From positions 1 through 64,000 of the forward strand of contig JAGACK010000053.1 of NCBI GenBank assembly GCA_017614155.1: a stretch of DNA of 64,000 nucleotides. The letters are read 5' to 3'. The notes beneath the pieces are model-generated. The model did no database searches. It worked only from the letters and a program-made list of their open reading frames with translations, and was not told the DNA's origin. Position numbers and translations under genes: made by a program. Below, piece by piece: positions 24,893 to 34,490 of the stretch; positions within the stretch are counted from its first letter, which is position 1, and each line of letters starts with the position of its first letter. This DNA is from Lachnospiraceae bacterium. GTDB taxonomy: Bacteria; Bacillota; Clostridia; Lachnospirales; Lachnospiraceae.

Positions 24893-25627
24893 ATGATGGA
24901 TGATTCCGGATACCGTGTGCTGATGATAGATGACGATGAGGTCATCGCACAGTCAACAGCGGAATATTTTAATATGTTCAATGTGAAGACGGCTTATGTC
25001 ACAGGCTACGATGAGGCTGTTGATTTCCTTGAAAAGCACAGGGTCAGTCTGGTGCTCCTTGACATCAACTTAGGGGAGCGCTCCGGCTTCGAGCTCTGCA
25101 AAAGGATAAGGCAGGACTATGACATGCCTGTATTCTTCATAAGCGCGCGCACCGCTGACGACGATGTGCTGATCGCGCTGAACATCGGAGGAGACGACTA
25201 CATCAAAAAGCCCTACACCCTGAGCATCCTGCTGGCAAAGGTAAAGGCGGCGCTTGCAAGGTATGAAAGGGCGGCAGAGGATGCATCGAAGGCTGAAAAA
25301 AGGACTGTGCCCTGCAGTCCCGTGTCTGCAGTCACGGATGGCATCAGCCTTGATACCAATCAGCGCTGCATAATAAAAGACGGCAGCAGGATCCCGCTGA
25401 AAGACATGGAATACAGGCTGATGTACTACCTTCTGTCAAACAGGGGCAGGGTTGTGACAAAGGACGAGCTTTTGAAAAATGTCTGGGAGGACGAATTTAC
25501 CGGCGAGGGAACCATAGCAGTGCATATCAGGCACCTGAGAGAAAAGACGGAGGACGATCCGAAGGAGCCCCGTATAATAAAAACGGTCTGGGGCGTCGGG
25601 TATATGATAGATGAAAAGATATGTTAA
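24893..25627 (+). CDS. OmpR/PhoB-type response regulator
   Basis: 244 residues. The receiver domain shows acidic pocket IDDDE, phospho-acceptor Asp in VLLDINLG, switch FISAR and conserved Lys in IKKPY. The C-terminal winged helix (res ~150-240) has the wing end KTVWGVGYMID. It overlaps the sensor kinase gene by 17 bp. Likely targets are the ABC exporter genes at 29159, whose upstream region carries direct repeats typical of this regulator class. Confidence 0.92.
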   Translation: MMDDSGYRVLMIDDDEVIAQSTAEYFNMFNVKTAYVTGYDEAVDFLEKHRVSLVLLDINLGERSGFELCKRIRQDYDMPVFFISARTADDDVLIALNIGGDDYIKKPYTLSILLAKVKAALARYERAAEDASKAEKRTVPCSPVSAVTDGISLDTNQRCIIKDGSRIPLKDMEYRLMYYLLSNRGRVVTKDELLKNVWEDEFTGEGTIAVHIRHLREKTEDDPKEPRIIKTVWGVGYMIDEKIC

Positions 25628-26909
25628 GGTCATGGTGGCGGCGGGAATGCTTTATTTCCTTGCCGTCATCATATTTTTCCGGCTGGGAGGCAGCTTCATA
25701 AAGAAGGATCCTAAAGGGGCAGAAGCTGTCCTGGCGCTGAACGACATAACTGAAATGGCGGAGGAAAAGGGCCTTTCTGCGGACGTGTTTTCCGGAAAGG
25801 ATTTCGGGGCTGATTTTGCTGTGCTTGACAGCAAAGAGAATGTGATCTATTCCTCCTGCGGGGATGATGAAAAGATCACCTTAAACCGGGCGATCATGAA
25901 CCGGTATCCATATTCGTATGTAATGAAAGATGATGCTGTCGCAGGATATGTTATCGTGACGCAGCATGGAAGATCGACAGCAGAGGGGCTTATTTACTCT
26001 CTTACTGTGGTCTTTGCCGTGTGCGGTCTTATTATGCTGACAGCAGTGACTGTTGCAGGACTCTATATCAGGAAAAACATCATACTGCCGTTTAAGAGGA
26101 TGGAGGAATTTGCGGGGAGAGTGGCAGAAGGGCAGTTTGACGAGCCGCTTCCCATGGATCGGGATAATCTCTTCGGGGCTTTTTCGGAGAGCTTTGATAT
26201 CATGCGGGAAGAGCTTTCAAGATCGAGGGAAAGGGAGCTTGAGCTGCAGAAAAAAGAGAGGGAGCTGGTGGCATCCCTAAGCCATGATCTCAAAACTCCG
26301 GTGACGGGGATCAAGCTTTCTGCCGAGCTTTTGAAGGCAAAGATGTCTGTTGGCGAGACTGATATTCCGGACATCATTGATAAGGCAGATAATATTTACA
26401 GCAAGGCTGATCAGATCGATGTTCTCGTAAGCGATCTGTTTGATTCTGTCCTTGATGATCTGGGGCAGTTCAGGGTCAGCTGCGAGGATCTCGAATCCGG
26501 GGTCATATCCGGGATAATAAAAAAATATGACGACAGGGACCTGGTAAGAGAAGATAAGATCCCGGAAGTGATCGTCAGTATCGATGAAAAGCGCATGGGA
26601 CAGGTGATCGGAAACATCATATCAAATTCGGAAAAGTATGCGGGCACCCCGATAGATGTTTCCTATGTCCTGAAAGACCGGTTTCTTCAGATGCGGATAA
26701 GCGATACCGGACCCGGAATACCGTCAGATGAAACGGAACTGGTCATGAACAAATTCTACCGCGGCAGGCAGTGGAAGGACAGCGACAAAGCCGGGAACGG
26801 CCTCGGGCTCTATATCGCCCGTACCCTTATGGAACTCATGGGCGGGAAACTGGTCATCGAACAGCCCGGGAAAGGGTTCTGCGCGGTGCTTCTGATCCCG
26901 CTTGCATAA
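25611..26909 (+). CDS. Sensor histidine kinase
   Basis: 432 residues: TM1 ~5-22, an outside domain of ~100 residues, TM2 ~128-152, HAMP (KRMEEFAGRVAEGQFDEPL), HisKA with SLSHDLKTPV, and an ATPase domain with NIISNSEKYAG, DTGPGIP and GNGLGLYIA. Complete set of kinase boxes. Partner of the regulator just upstream. The organisation resembles BceS/peptide-sensing kinases that control ABC exporters, but the outside domain here is larger than in those intramembrane sensors. Confidence 0.92.
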   Translation: MKRYVKVMVAAGMLYFLAVIIFFRLGGSFIKKDPKGAEAVLALNDITEMAEEKGLSADVFSGKDFGADFAVLDSKENVIYSSCGDDEKITLNRAIMNRYPYSYVMKDDAVAGYVIVTQHGRSTAEGLIYSLTVVFAVCGLIMLTAVTVAGLYIRKNIILPFKRMEEFAGRVAEGQFDEPLPMDRDNLFGAFSESFDIMREELSRSRERELELQKKERELVASLSHDLKTPVTGIKLSAELLKAKMSVGETDIPDIIDKADNIYSKADQIDVLVSDLFDSVLDDLGQFRVSCEDLESGVISGIIKKYDDRDLVREDKIPEVIVSIDEKRMGQVIGNIISNSEKYAGTPIDVSYVLKDRFLQMRISDTGPGIPSDETELVMNKFYRGRQWKDSDKAGNGLGLYIARTLMELMGGKLVIEQPGKGFCAVLLIPLA

Positions 26910-26952
26910 AAGGAGACAGGGGAGACAGCGGACCCGTCCCCCTGTCTCCCCT
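26910..26952. repeat. REP-like C-rich unit between convergent genes
   Basis: GGAGACAGGGGAGACAGCGG followed by ACCCGTCCCCCTGTCTCCC begins at the kinase stop and lies between the convergent kinase and rubrerythrin genes. TTTATGTTAAC follows at 26963-26973. Confidence 0.8.
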
Positions 26953-26977
26953 TTGTCTTTGCTTTATGTTAACCGGA

Positions 26978-27532
26978 TCAGTAGTTTTCTGCCTTTATCT
27001 GGAAATAGCTCTGCGGATGGTTGCATACGGGGCATTCCTCGGGAGCCTTCGGTCCGACTACGATGTGTCCGCAGTTTGCACACTGCCAGATCATGTCGCC
27101 GTCCCTTGAAAAGACGACACCGTCCTCAATGTTCTTCAAAAGCAGTCTGTAGCGCTCCTCATGCTCCTTTTCGATGGCTGCGACCTGCTCGAAGATCTCT
27201 GCTATGTAGTCAAAGCCTTCTTCTCTTGCAGTCTTTGCAAATGAGGGATACATTTCCTTCCACTCGTATGCCTCACCATCGGCTGCATCCTTCAGATTCT
27301 GCACGGTCCCGTTGATGCCGTAAAGAAGCTTGTACCAGAGCTTTGCATGCTCCTTTTCATTGTCGGCGGTTTCCTGGAAGAGGTTGCTTATCTGTATGTA
27401 CCCGTCTTTCTTTGCCTTTGACGCAAAATATGTGTATTTATTACGCGCCTCGGATTCTCCGGCAAAAGCCGCCCGGAGATTCTTCTCAGTCTGAGTTCCC
27501 TTGAGTTTCGGATTGGTTTCAAGATTTGCCAT
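26978..27532 (-). CDS. rbr: Rubrerythrin
   Basis: 184 residues from the ATG at 27532, chosen because AAGGAGGAAA lies directly upstream. An N-terminal ferritin-like four-helix bundle carries the diiron ligands ([28 protein letters not shown]). The C-terminal rubredoxin-like domain holds one Fe in CANCGH and CPVCNHP. It reduces hydrogen peroxide in the cytoplasm of anaerobes, using rubredoxin or NADH-linked reductases. Monocistronic, with a good ribosome site implying high expression. Confidence 0.95.
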   Translation of the reverse strand: MANLETNPKLKGTQTEKNLRAAFAGESEARNKYTYFASKAKKDGYIQISNLFQETADNEKEHAKLWYKLLYGINGTVQNLKDAADGEAYEWKEMYPSFAKTAREEGFDYIAEIFEQVAAIEKEHEERYRLLLKNIEDGVVFSRDGDMIWQCANCGHIVVGPKAPEECPVCNHPQSYFQIKAENY

Positions 27533-27595
27533 CGCAGTTTCCTCCTTTTCATTGTTGTTATGCATTTATTATACAAAAATAACATGCAGAAATAA

Positions 27596-27624
27596 AGGAG
27601 ACAGGAGGGCTCGTTTGTTCTCTG
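27596..27624. repeat. Degenerate REP-like unit
   Basis: AAGGAGACAGGAGGGCTCG ... TTGTTCTCT is recognisable but diverged, lying at the stop of the DUF4143 ATPase gene. Confidence 0.4.
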
Positions 27625-27625
27625 A

Positions 27626-28882
27626 TCAATAACCCAGTAAAGAAACCGGGAGGATAAAAGCTTTGTCGTTTAATGCGTGCACTTTTTCCGCATTGTCAAT
27701 TATCATCCCACGCATTATCGGCATATTGTATTTTTCCAATACACTAAAGTTCTTTGTTGGTTTGCTGGGATTGGCGCTCTTCTTTATTTCAACCGGATAC
27801 AGGTTTCCTTCTTTGACCAGCAGTATATCAACCTCTTTTTTGTCTATATCCCGGTAATAATACAGATACCTTCCGGGCTCTATACCTGCATTGTAAAAGC
27901 TTTTGATTATTTCGCTGACAACGTAAGTCTCAAAAAAAGCACCGTTCATCGCGCAATCCTTAAGCATCTGCGCGGTAGGCCATTTGCAAAGATAAGCGCA
28001 AAGTCCGGTATCCATAAAATACAGCTTGGGAGCTTTTATTATCCTCTTGGAAGCATTCGCCATATAGGGCTGCAGAAGATAGATTATCCCGGATGTTTGC
28101 AGGATTGAGATCCAGCGTTTACAAGTATCGACGTTTATACCCAGAGAACTTGATATTTCACTATATGTCAATTCCTGAGCTGTTCTTAAAGCGATCAGTG
28201 ATATGAACCTTCGGAATTGCATTTCGCTGGATACGCTGATGAGTTTCCTGACATCTTTTTCTATATATGTGTCTATATATGACTTGTAATACAGATCCCG
28301 TTTGGATTCTCCCGTGCATATATCCGGCATGCCGCCCCGGAAGATCTCCGCAAAGATCTCGTTGCTGTTCCGGTAATAGCCTGAATTATCCCTTTGCTTT
28401 TGTATTGATCTTTCGAAATCCACTTCGAAAACAGATCCTCTTTTGTTTCTTTTTTCTACCTGAGTTAATCCGGCCATGTTTATTATCGCTGTTCTGCCGG
28501 CAAGTGATTCGGTTATTCCTTCCTGAAGTTCAAACTGATTGGAGCCTGTAAGAACATACATAAGTCTTCGGGATTCATTGTTTTTCATCCATGATCTTCT
28601 TTGTGCATCAACAATTATCTTGATCTCGTTAAGAAGACCTGTCGCTTTTTGGACCTCGTCGATCACAAGCGGCCATGGATGCGACTCAAGAAATCCCTTT
28701 GGGTTTGTCTGTGCCAGGAATAATTCATCGGAATCATCCAGCGTAACGAACTCAAATTCTTCCCCGAAGAGCATCTCCGCTGTCGTGGTCTTGCCCACCT
28801 GTCTGCTTCCGTAAACAGTAATGACCTGAAATGAATCCGCAGCATCAAGAAGCACGTTTTCAATGTCTCTTTTTATGTACAT
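27626..28882 (-). CDS. AAA ATPase with DUF4143 domain
   Basis: 418 residues. Walker A GSRQVGKTT, Walker B LVIDEVQKA, sensor YVLTGSNQFEL, and arginine-rich ESLAGRT. Middle winged-helix segment (ELTYSEISSSLGI) and C-terminal nuclease-like DUF4143 domain (YYYRDIDKKEVDILLVKEG). It belongs to the same broad family as the gene at 6383 but to a different subgroup (the Walker A and the TYIEKDVRKL block differ). Stand-alone; role not established. Confidence 0.88.
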   Translation of the reverse strand: MYIKRDIENVLLDAADSFQVITVYGSRQVGKTTTAEMLFGEEFEFVTLDDSDELFLAQTNPKGFLESHPWPLVIDEVQKATGLLNEIKIIVDAQRRSWMKNNESRRLMYVLTGSNQFELQEGITESLAGRTAIINMAGLTQVEKRNKRGSVFEVDFERSIQKQRDNSGYYRNSNEIFAEIFRGGMPDICTGESKRDLYYKSYIDTYIEKDVRKLISVSSEMQFRRFISLIALRTAQELTYSEISSSLGINVDTCKRWISILQTSGIIYLLQPYMANASKRIIKAPKLYFMDTGLCAYLCKWPTAQMLKDCAMNGAFFETYVVSEIIKSFYNAGIEPGRYLYYYRDIDKKEVDILLVKEGNLYPVEIKKSANPSKPTKNFSVLEKYNMPIMRGMIIDNAEKVHALNDKAFILPVSLLGY

Positions 28883-28958
28883 CTGTCATATCCCTCTGGT
28901 ACAAAACTAACATATTGTTGCGATTAAATCAATAGTCGGATGTACTTTTGATCGTAAA

Positions 28959-29037
28959 AAGGGGACAGCGGACCAGTCCCCCTGTCTCCCGAAGTCAGAT
29001 TCGAAAGGAGACAAAAGGACCGTCCCCTTGTCTCCCG
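28959..29037. repeat. Two directly repeated REP-like C-rich units
   Basis: A diverged unit (GGGGACAGCGGACCAGTCCC..., 28960-28990) is followed after 15 bp by a good one (GGAGACAAAAGGACCGTCCC..., 29007-29037) in the same orientation, unlike the inverted pairs elsewhere. Confidence 0.85.
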
Positions 29038-29039
29038 GT

Positions 29040-29103
29040 TAAGAATCTGTTAAGGATTTGATAAAGGTCTGATAAAGAACAGATGCGGGAAACCATGTAT
29101 GAT
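29040..29103 (+). promoter_or_regulatory. Direct-repeat operator and promoter of the ABC exporter
   Basis: Four half-sites, TTAAG, TTAAG, TAAAG and TAAAG, spaced 11-12 bp apart span about 29040-29075, ending where a -35 box should be. A TATGAT -10 (29098-29103) follows with no good -35. This is the usual layout for activation by an OmpR/PhoB-type regulator, and the nearest one is at 24893. Confidence 0.55.
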
Positions 29104-29158
29104 ACATTATGAAGGCCGGTTGTTGACAACCGCACGATCATGAAAGGATGTGTCATAT

Positions 29159-29920
29159 ATGGTTTCTTCTATTTTGAAAACGGAAAAGCTGTGCAAATCA
29201 TTTTCGAACGGAGGCGTGCAGCAGCATGTCATCAAAAATCTCGACCTTGAAATAAGGGAGGGAGATTTCACGGTCATCATGGGAGCTTCCGGTTCGGGAA
29301 AATCGACCCTGCTGTATGCTCTGTCCGGCATGGACAGGCCGGGCATGGGAAAGGTGATCTTTAACGGAAAGGAGATCCAGGGCCTTTCAAACGATGAACT
29401 GGCCATGTTTCGCCGGGAAAACTGCGGGTTCGTATTCCAGAGCATCTACCTGTTGGATAATCAGACCGTCCTTGACAATGTGCTCACGGCGGCGTTTATC
29501 GTGCAGAAAAACACACATGAGACAGTCTCAAAGGTAAAGGACCTCCTGAACAGAGTGGGACTTGATGAAGAAGACTTTGCAAAATATCCCAATCAGCTTT
29601 CAGGCGGCGAGGCGCAGCGGGTCGGGATCGTGCGCGCCATAATAAATGATCCCGGGATCCTGTTTGCGGATGAGCCCACAGGCCAGCTCAATTCCTCATC
29701 GGGAAAGGAAGTGCTCGATATCTTCACCGATATCCACAGGAAGGGGCAGAGCATAGTCATGGTCACGCATGACCTGAAGACAGCCCTGCGGGGGAACAGG
29801 GTGCTGTATCTTCGGGACGGAGGCATAGTCGGGGATCACAGCCTGCCTCCTTACACTGAAGGCGATGAGAAGGAACGCAGGAATGAGCTGACGGCATTCC
29901 TTGAAGAGATGGGGTGGTAA
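29159..29920 (+). CDS. MacB/LolD-type ABC transporter ATP-binding protein
   Basis: 253 residues from ATG 29159 (GAAAGGA upstream; the GTG at 29150 is too close to it). Walker A GASGSGKST, Q-loop, signature LSGGEAQR, Walker B ILFADEPTG and switch VTHD are all present. It works with the FtsX-type permease that starts 3 bp after its stop. Such pairs export or sense antimicrobial peptides or extract envelope lipoproteins; ligand unknown. Confidence 0.92.
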   Translation: MVSSILKTEKLCKSFSNGGVQQHVIKNLDLEIREGDFTVIMGASGSGKSTLLYALSGMDRPGMGKVIFNGKEIQGLSNDELAMFRRENCGFVFQSIYLLDNQTVLDNVLTAAFIVQKNTHETVSKVKDLLNRVGLDEEDFAKYPNQLSGGEAQRVGIVRAIINDPGILFADEPTGQLNSSSGKEVLDIFTDIHRKGQSIVMVTHDLKTALRGNRVLYLRDGGIVGDHSLPPYTEGDEKERRNELTAFLEEMGW

Positions 29921-29922
29921 GC

Positions 29923-32439
29923 ATGAAGATCGTAAGACTTTCATTGTTCAATCTGAAAAAAAACAAAAGAGAAGCGGCAGCGATCATCTTTCTGACAATG
30001 ATCACTACAATGATGCTTTCGATATATGCCGCAAACAGCTCGAAGATAGAAAAAGTCTTCAATGAGAGCTTTGAGGCTTCGGGCTCGGTCCGGCACATGG
30101 TGCTTTTTGACAGGGACAGGTATCACAGTGAGTACCGCAGGATTCTGGAAAGCGAATATGATGTTGACAGGCTTACCGAAAATGACATGATCTTTGCGAT
30201 CGCAGCCGATGCCATCGAAAGGGACGGATCGGATATTTCCTACAACCTTTCCTTTGTAACGGAAAGAACGGAGCACAGGATAGAGTCGTTTAATAAAGAC
30301 ACTTCGCTTCCCGAAGAGGAGATACGCTCATTAAAGCATCCGGTATGGCTTCCCGTTTATTTTTCCATAGTAAAGGGCTATGTGCCAGGAGATACATTTA
30401 CGATTGTCAGAGGCGGAAAGAAATATCCCTTAACTGTGGCGGGCTTTTATGAGACAGGGCTCATGTCCTCTGACGGATACGGCTTCAAGCTTGTGCTCTC
30501 CGATGAGGATTTTGATCTCTTTTCCCTGCTGTACAGATCTTCGACGGCCAAATCGTTCACAGCCCTGTGCTTTGATGCCCCCGAAGACTTTTCCGAGGAG
30601 GAATATATTGAAAAATGCGCGCAGAGCTCGTTTGAGGATGTTTCATCGGCTGTTGAGTATTATTCATACAAAAATGAAAAGAGCAGCGAGACGACCTTCC
30701 TTGAGATTTTTCTTCTCCTCATCATGTTCCTGTCTCTTGTTACCATGATCTCCTGTGCATTCATGATCAGAAACAAGATAAGCAGCGACATAGAGGATCA
30801 GATGCAGCGCATAGGTGTCCTGGAGGCTTTGGGCTACAGATCGGGCGAGATCTCGCTTGCCTATCTCTTTGAATATGTGATCACAGGCGGGATCGGATCG
30901 CTCTTTGGCAGTCTCCTTGCCATAATAATGACGCCGCTTGTGAATATCGGGATAGAAAAAATAATGGGACGGAGGACCTACGGAAGCACACAGATCGTGA
31001 CCATTATAGTGGTGGCTCTGATCGTCATCTGTTTTGTGACAGTCTTTGCGCTTCTTAAGGCAGCAACCGTGAAAAAGTATCCTCCCGTCGTTGCGCTGCG
31101 GCAGGGCATCGGGTCACATCATTTCGGCAAAAACATCCTCCCGCTTGAAAAGTTCAGAGGCAATATCAACCTGCGCCTCGGATTAAAGGGACTGGCAGAA
31201 GAGATGAAAGCTGCCATAGGTGTTGCTGTCTGTATGACAGCCGCCGGATGCGCGATCATTCTGGCCATGGTATCCTTTGATTTTTTCAAGGACGGCACAA
31301 AGGGGCTTGAGACAATGATGGGGATCGATGTTGATGTGGAGATGGTAAAGCTTGTCCCGGGAGTCGACCCTTACGGATTCTGTAAGGAGGTGCAGGAACT
31401 TCCCGAAGTCAGAAAGGCTCTCGTAACATATGATCTGAAGCATATATCAAAAAAGGATTCGGATTCATACGGTTCTGTCATAGTCTTTGATGATTTTTCG
31501 GAATCGGAAAACATCCATGCTGTCGAAGGCAGGTTTCCGGAGCATGACAACGAGGTGATGCTCGGCATGAGAAGGACGGTAAACGAAGGCATTAATGTCG
31601 GAGATGAGGTGACTTTAGTATGCAGCGGACTGGAAAAGGATTTCATCGTGACAGGGATCGCAAGCTCGATGATGAACGGCGGTACCAGTTTTTATCTCAC
31701 ATCCGGAGGCTACAGGCGTATTGATGTAAATGCAAGACCGGATCAGGTAAATATATATCTGACTGACGGGACGGACCCGGAGGAGTTTGAAAAAAAGCTT
31801 TCCGAAATGTACGGAGGAACTGCAAAGGATGCAGAAAATATAAGCGGCAGCGCTCTGTCACTTTCCGACAGGATACGCGCCAAAGCCGAAGAAAAGGTTG
31901 CGGTCCTTTTGACGCAGTACGGAGTGACAAGCGTCGACTGGGCAGTCCGGATCGGGGACGAACTGATCACCGGGAACAGCCGCGGTTTTATTATAGATGA
32001 GATCAAGTCCTGGAGAGGGATGATCCGGTCGCAGATGCAGCCGATAGCTGACAGCATGAAAACCTTCACCATTCTGGGAGCGGTACTCATCGCAATGATA
32101 GTGGCAGTGATCCTGTGGATCATCGCATCGTCAAATGTCAGGAGACAGAGGAAAAATCTCGGGATACTCAAGAGCATGGGATATACTTCAAACGATCTGA
32201 TGAAACAGATAACGCTGAGGTTTATGCCCGTGACACTGATCTCGCTTTGCGCTGCATCGGTTGCAGCCATATATCTGAACAGGATCTTCTGGAGAGTCCT
32301 GTTTGCGACCGAAGCAAAAAACGATTTCTTTATGATTGTGATAACGGATATTGTACTGGCAGTCTTTTGTTTCTTTGTGACATGGATCGGCGCGGCCAGA
32401 GTGAAAAAGATTTCCGTAACGGAACTGATGACGGAGTAA
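29923..32439 (+). CDS. FtsX/MacB-type ABC transporter permease
   Basis: 838 residues from ATG 29923. TM1 (~res 17-35) precedes a ~200-residue outside domain. A first FtsX block of three helices follows (~res 240-385), ending in VVALRQGIGS. A second TM (~425-445), a second outside domain, and a C-terminal FtsX block (~705-835) complete it. This duplicated architecture is typical of BceB/YxdM-like large permeases in Firmicutes. Forms an operon with the ATPase and probably the hydrolase that follows. Confidence 0.9.
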   Translation: MKIVRLSLFNLKKNKREAAAIIFLTMITTMMLSIYAANSSKIEKVFNESFEASGSVRHMVLFDRDRYHSEYRRILESEYDVDRLTENDMIFAIAADAIERDGSDISYNLSFVTERTEHRIESFNKDTSLPEEEIRSLKHPVWLPVYFSIVKGYVPGDTFTIVRGGKKYPLTVAGFYETGLMSSDGYGFKLVLSDEDFDLFSLLYRSSTAKSFTALCFDAPEDFSEEEYIEKCAQSSFEDVSSAVEYYSYKNEKSSETTFLEIFLLLIMFLSLVTMISCAFMIRNKISSDIEDQMQRIGVLEALGYRSGEISLAYLFEYVITGGIGSLFGSLLAIIMTPLVNIGIEKIMGRRTYGSTQIVTIIVVALIVICFVTVFALLKAATVKKYPPVVALRQGIGSHHFGKNILPLEKFRGNINLRLGLKGLAEEMKAAIGVAVCMTAAGCAIILAMVSFDFFKDGTKGLETMMGIDVDVEMVKLVPGVDPYGFCKEVQELPEVRKALVTYDLKHISKKDSDSYGSVIVFDDFSESENIHAVEGRFPEHDNEVMLGMRRTVNEGINVGDEVTLVCSGLEKDFIVTGIASSMMNGGTSFYLTSGGYRRIDVNARPDQVNIYLTDGTDPEEFEKKLSEMYGGTAKDAENISGSALSLSDRIRAKAEEKVAVLLTQYGVTSVDWAVRIGDELITGNSRGFIIDEIKSWRGMIRSQMQPIADSMKTFTILGAVLIAMIVAVILWIIASSNVRRQRKNLGILKSMGYTSNDLMKQITLRFMPVTLISLCAASVAAIYLNRIFWRVLFATEAKNDFFMIVITDIVLAVFCFFVTWIGAARVKKISVTELMTE

Positions 32440-32450
32440 GGGGGATATAA

Positions 32451-34436
32451 ATGAAAAAGAAGATATTTGCGTTTTTATTATCGGCATTGATATTTGCATC
32501 AGGAATGACCGTGACGGCAGCAGGAGAAGATTACATCTACTGTGTCGGCTCGGTCAGCAAGGTCTATGCAACGGCTGCAGTGATGAAGCTTGCGGACGAA
32601 GGAAAGGTGGATATCGACGCCCCGGTGACTGAGTATGTACCGGACTTTACGCTTGATGATGAAAGATACCGGGACATCACGGTGAGGATGCTCATGGATC
32701 ATACCTCGGGGATCATGGGCACTACCCAGCTGGGAGCCTTCTGCTATGAGCACGGCACCCTGCATGATGATATGTTCCTGAAGATCCTGTCAAAGCAGCG
32801 GCTGAAGGCGGATCCGGGAAAGTATGCGGCTTACTGCAACGACGGATTTGATCTTCTGGCGCTGATAGTTGAAAATGTCACGGGCATGGATTATACGGAT
32901 TATGTCAGAGCAGAGCTTGCCGGCCCGACAGGAGGCGCTTCTACAGGTTCGGCTGTGGATTTTGAAACGCTTGGGACTCCCGCTCCTTCTTTTACTCCGG
33001 GGAATCTCCACACGGATTTCGGCGTGACGGAGGCGCTCGGCGCGGGAGGCATTTATTCAACGGCCGCGGATGTGGCGGATTTCGGGGCGGCTTTTTTTGA
33101 GGGCAGCACGGTCTTATTATCAGAAAAAGCAAAGCAGGAAATGGCTTCCCTGTGGAACAAAGGCAGGGACGACGACCCGTATAAGGACGGGAACGGCCTG
33201 GGCTGGGATGAAGTGCAGATGCAGGGATATGAAGAGGCAGGTGTGCAGGTGCTCCTTAAAGGCGGGGATGCGATCGCAAACCACGCAGCCCTTATGGTCG
33301 CGCCGGAAGAAGAGATAAGCGCTGCCGTGCTTTCAAACGGAGGTTCAAGCGCGCTGAACGCTTTTTTGGCAGATGCCCTGCTTCAGACGGTGCTGGAGGA
33401 ACGCGGGATAAAGATGGTCTCGGAGGCGGATGAGCAATATGATCTGACGGCGGATATCCCGGCAGAGTATGACATGTATGAAGGTTTTTATTCCTCAGAA
33501 GACAGCAATGGCGGCGCGGTGATCTGTCATGTGACATTTCCGGATCATAAATATATGCATGTTGAAAATATCGGTCCGGCACGGAGGACAATAAGTGACC
33601 TCATGCTGATAAAAGAAGATGCCAAGCCCGGGAAGGGCAGGTTTGCCGAGCTTTCCTATGAGCTGGAAGCGGACGGGACAGCATCTGTTGATGAGCAGCT
33701 TTTTGATGCAAGGACGGCCGTCGACCCCAGGATCCTTTCCTTTGCTGAAGGTTCAGACGGAGAGATATATTTAAGGGCTGATTATGCAAATGTCTTTCCG
33801 GAGCTTGGAAGGAAGGAGAACAGGAAGTACATCGGTGAAAAGATGGGGGATAATCCCGCAGGGCAGAAGGCGATCGATGCGTGGAAAAAGACAAGCGAGG
33901 GAAATCTGTTCCTGGTCAATGATCCTGCATCTTCCGCGGGATATGAAAACGGCATCGCAAGGGTGTTTTTGTCGGAGGAGATGCCCGGATACGCTTATTT
34001 TGTGATGGGTTCGCTGGCATCGAAGGTAGTGGGCCTGACGGATGAGGATCATGCGATCGCGTTTCAGACGATTCCGTCAAGCTCGAACCGGGATCTTGCC
34101 GATCTAACCGTGAACCGCTCCGGCAGCGGGGATATCCTCGAGACCAGTACGGGACTTCAGTACATTTTTGAAAAGGATGTGCCGGTGCTGGATGAAAGCG
34201 TATCGGATGTTGAGCTTTCTGACGGGAAGGCTGCCTGGTTCAGGGTCGGAGAGGGTCTTGCCAATTCTTCGATCGCGGTTGACAGGCCGGAGGGCTGCCA
34301 GGTTTATTCATATAATAAATACGGTTCGGTGGTGTACTCCTCTCATGTTAAGGATGCAGGTGATGATATCCCGCTCCCGGCAGACGGTTACATCGTCTTC
34401 CTTGGCAAAACCGGGCAGAGCGTGCAGATAAAATGA
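32451..34436 (+). CDS. Secreted serine beta-lactamase-fold hydrolase
   Basis: 661 residues. Signal peptide (res 1-24). The catalytic SxxK is SVSK at residues 34-37 and the second motif is YCN at 128-130 (the YxN of class C enzymes and DD-peptidases). The lactamase domain ends near res ~315; the rest is an uncharacterised C-terminal region. SxxK comes only about ten residues after the signal peptide, so the usual N-terminal strands before it are missing. It starts 11 bp after the permease stop, in the exporter operon. Could trim cell wall or a peptide substrate; activity uncertain. Confidence 0.82.
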   Translation: MKKKIFAFLLSALIFASGMTVTAAGEDYIYCVGSVSKVYATAAVMKLADEGKVDIDAPVTEYVPDFTLDDERYRDITVRMLMDHTSGIMGTTQLGAFCYEHGTLHDDMFLKILSKQRLKADPGKYAAYCNDGFDLLALIVENVTGMDYTDYVRAELAGPTGGASTGSAVDFETLGTPAPSFTPGNLHTDFGVTEALGAGGIYSTAADVADFGAAFFEGSTVLLSEKAKQEMASLWNKGRDDDPYKDGNGLGWDEVQMQGYEEAGVQVLLKGGDAIANHAALMVAPEEEISAAVLSNGGSSALNAFLADALLQTVLEERGIKMVSEADEQYDLTADIPAEYDMYEGFYSSEDSNGGAVICHVTFPDHKYMHVENIGPARRTISDLMLIKEDAKPGKGRFAELSYELEADGTASVDEQLFDARTAVDPRILSFAEGSDGEIYLRADYANVFPELGRKENRKYIGEKMGDNPAGQKAIDAWKKTSEGNLFLVNDPASSAGYENGIARVFLSEEMPGYAYFVMGSLASKVVGLTDEDHAIAFQTIPSSSNRDLADLTVNRSGSGDILETSTGLQYIFEKDVPVLDESVSDVELSDGKAAWFRVGEGLANSSIAVDRPEGCQVYSYNKYGSVVYSSHVKDAGDDIPLPADGYIVFLGKTGQSVQIK

Positions 34437-34467
34437 GGGAGACAGGGGGACGGTCCTTTTGTCTCCC
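34437..34467 (+). repeat. REP-like G-rich single unit
   Basis: A complete unit, GGGAGACAGGGGGACGGTCC then TTTTGTCTCCC. It folds alone into a hairpin (GGGAGACA/TGTCTCCC) and lies between convergent genes, starting right after the hydrolase stop. Confidence 0.9.
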
Positions 34468-34490
34468 ATTTTGGTATTATGTCAACTAGC

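Noticed and set aside
24893-34436. Whole block as an antibiotic resistance locus
   Set aside because: The two-component system, exporter and lactamase-fold protein are suggestive, but the last has an odd N-terminus and no resistance determinant can be named from sequence alone.
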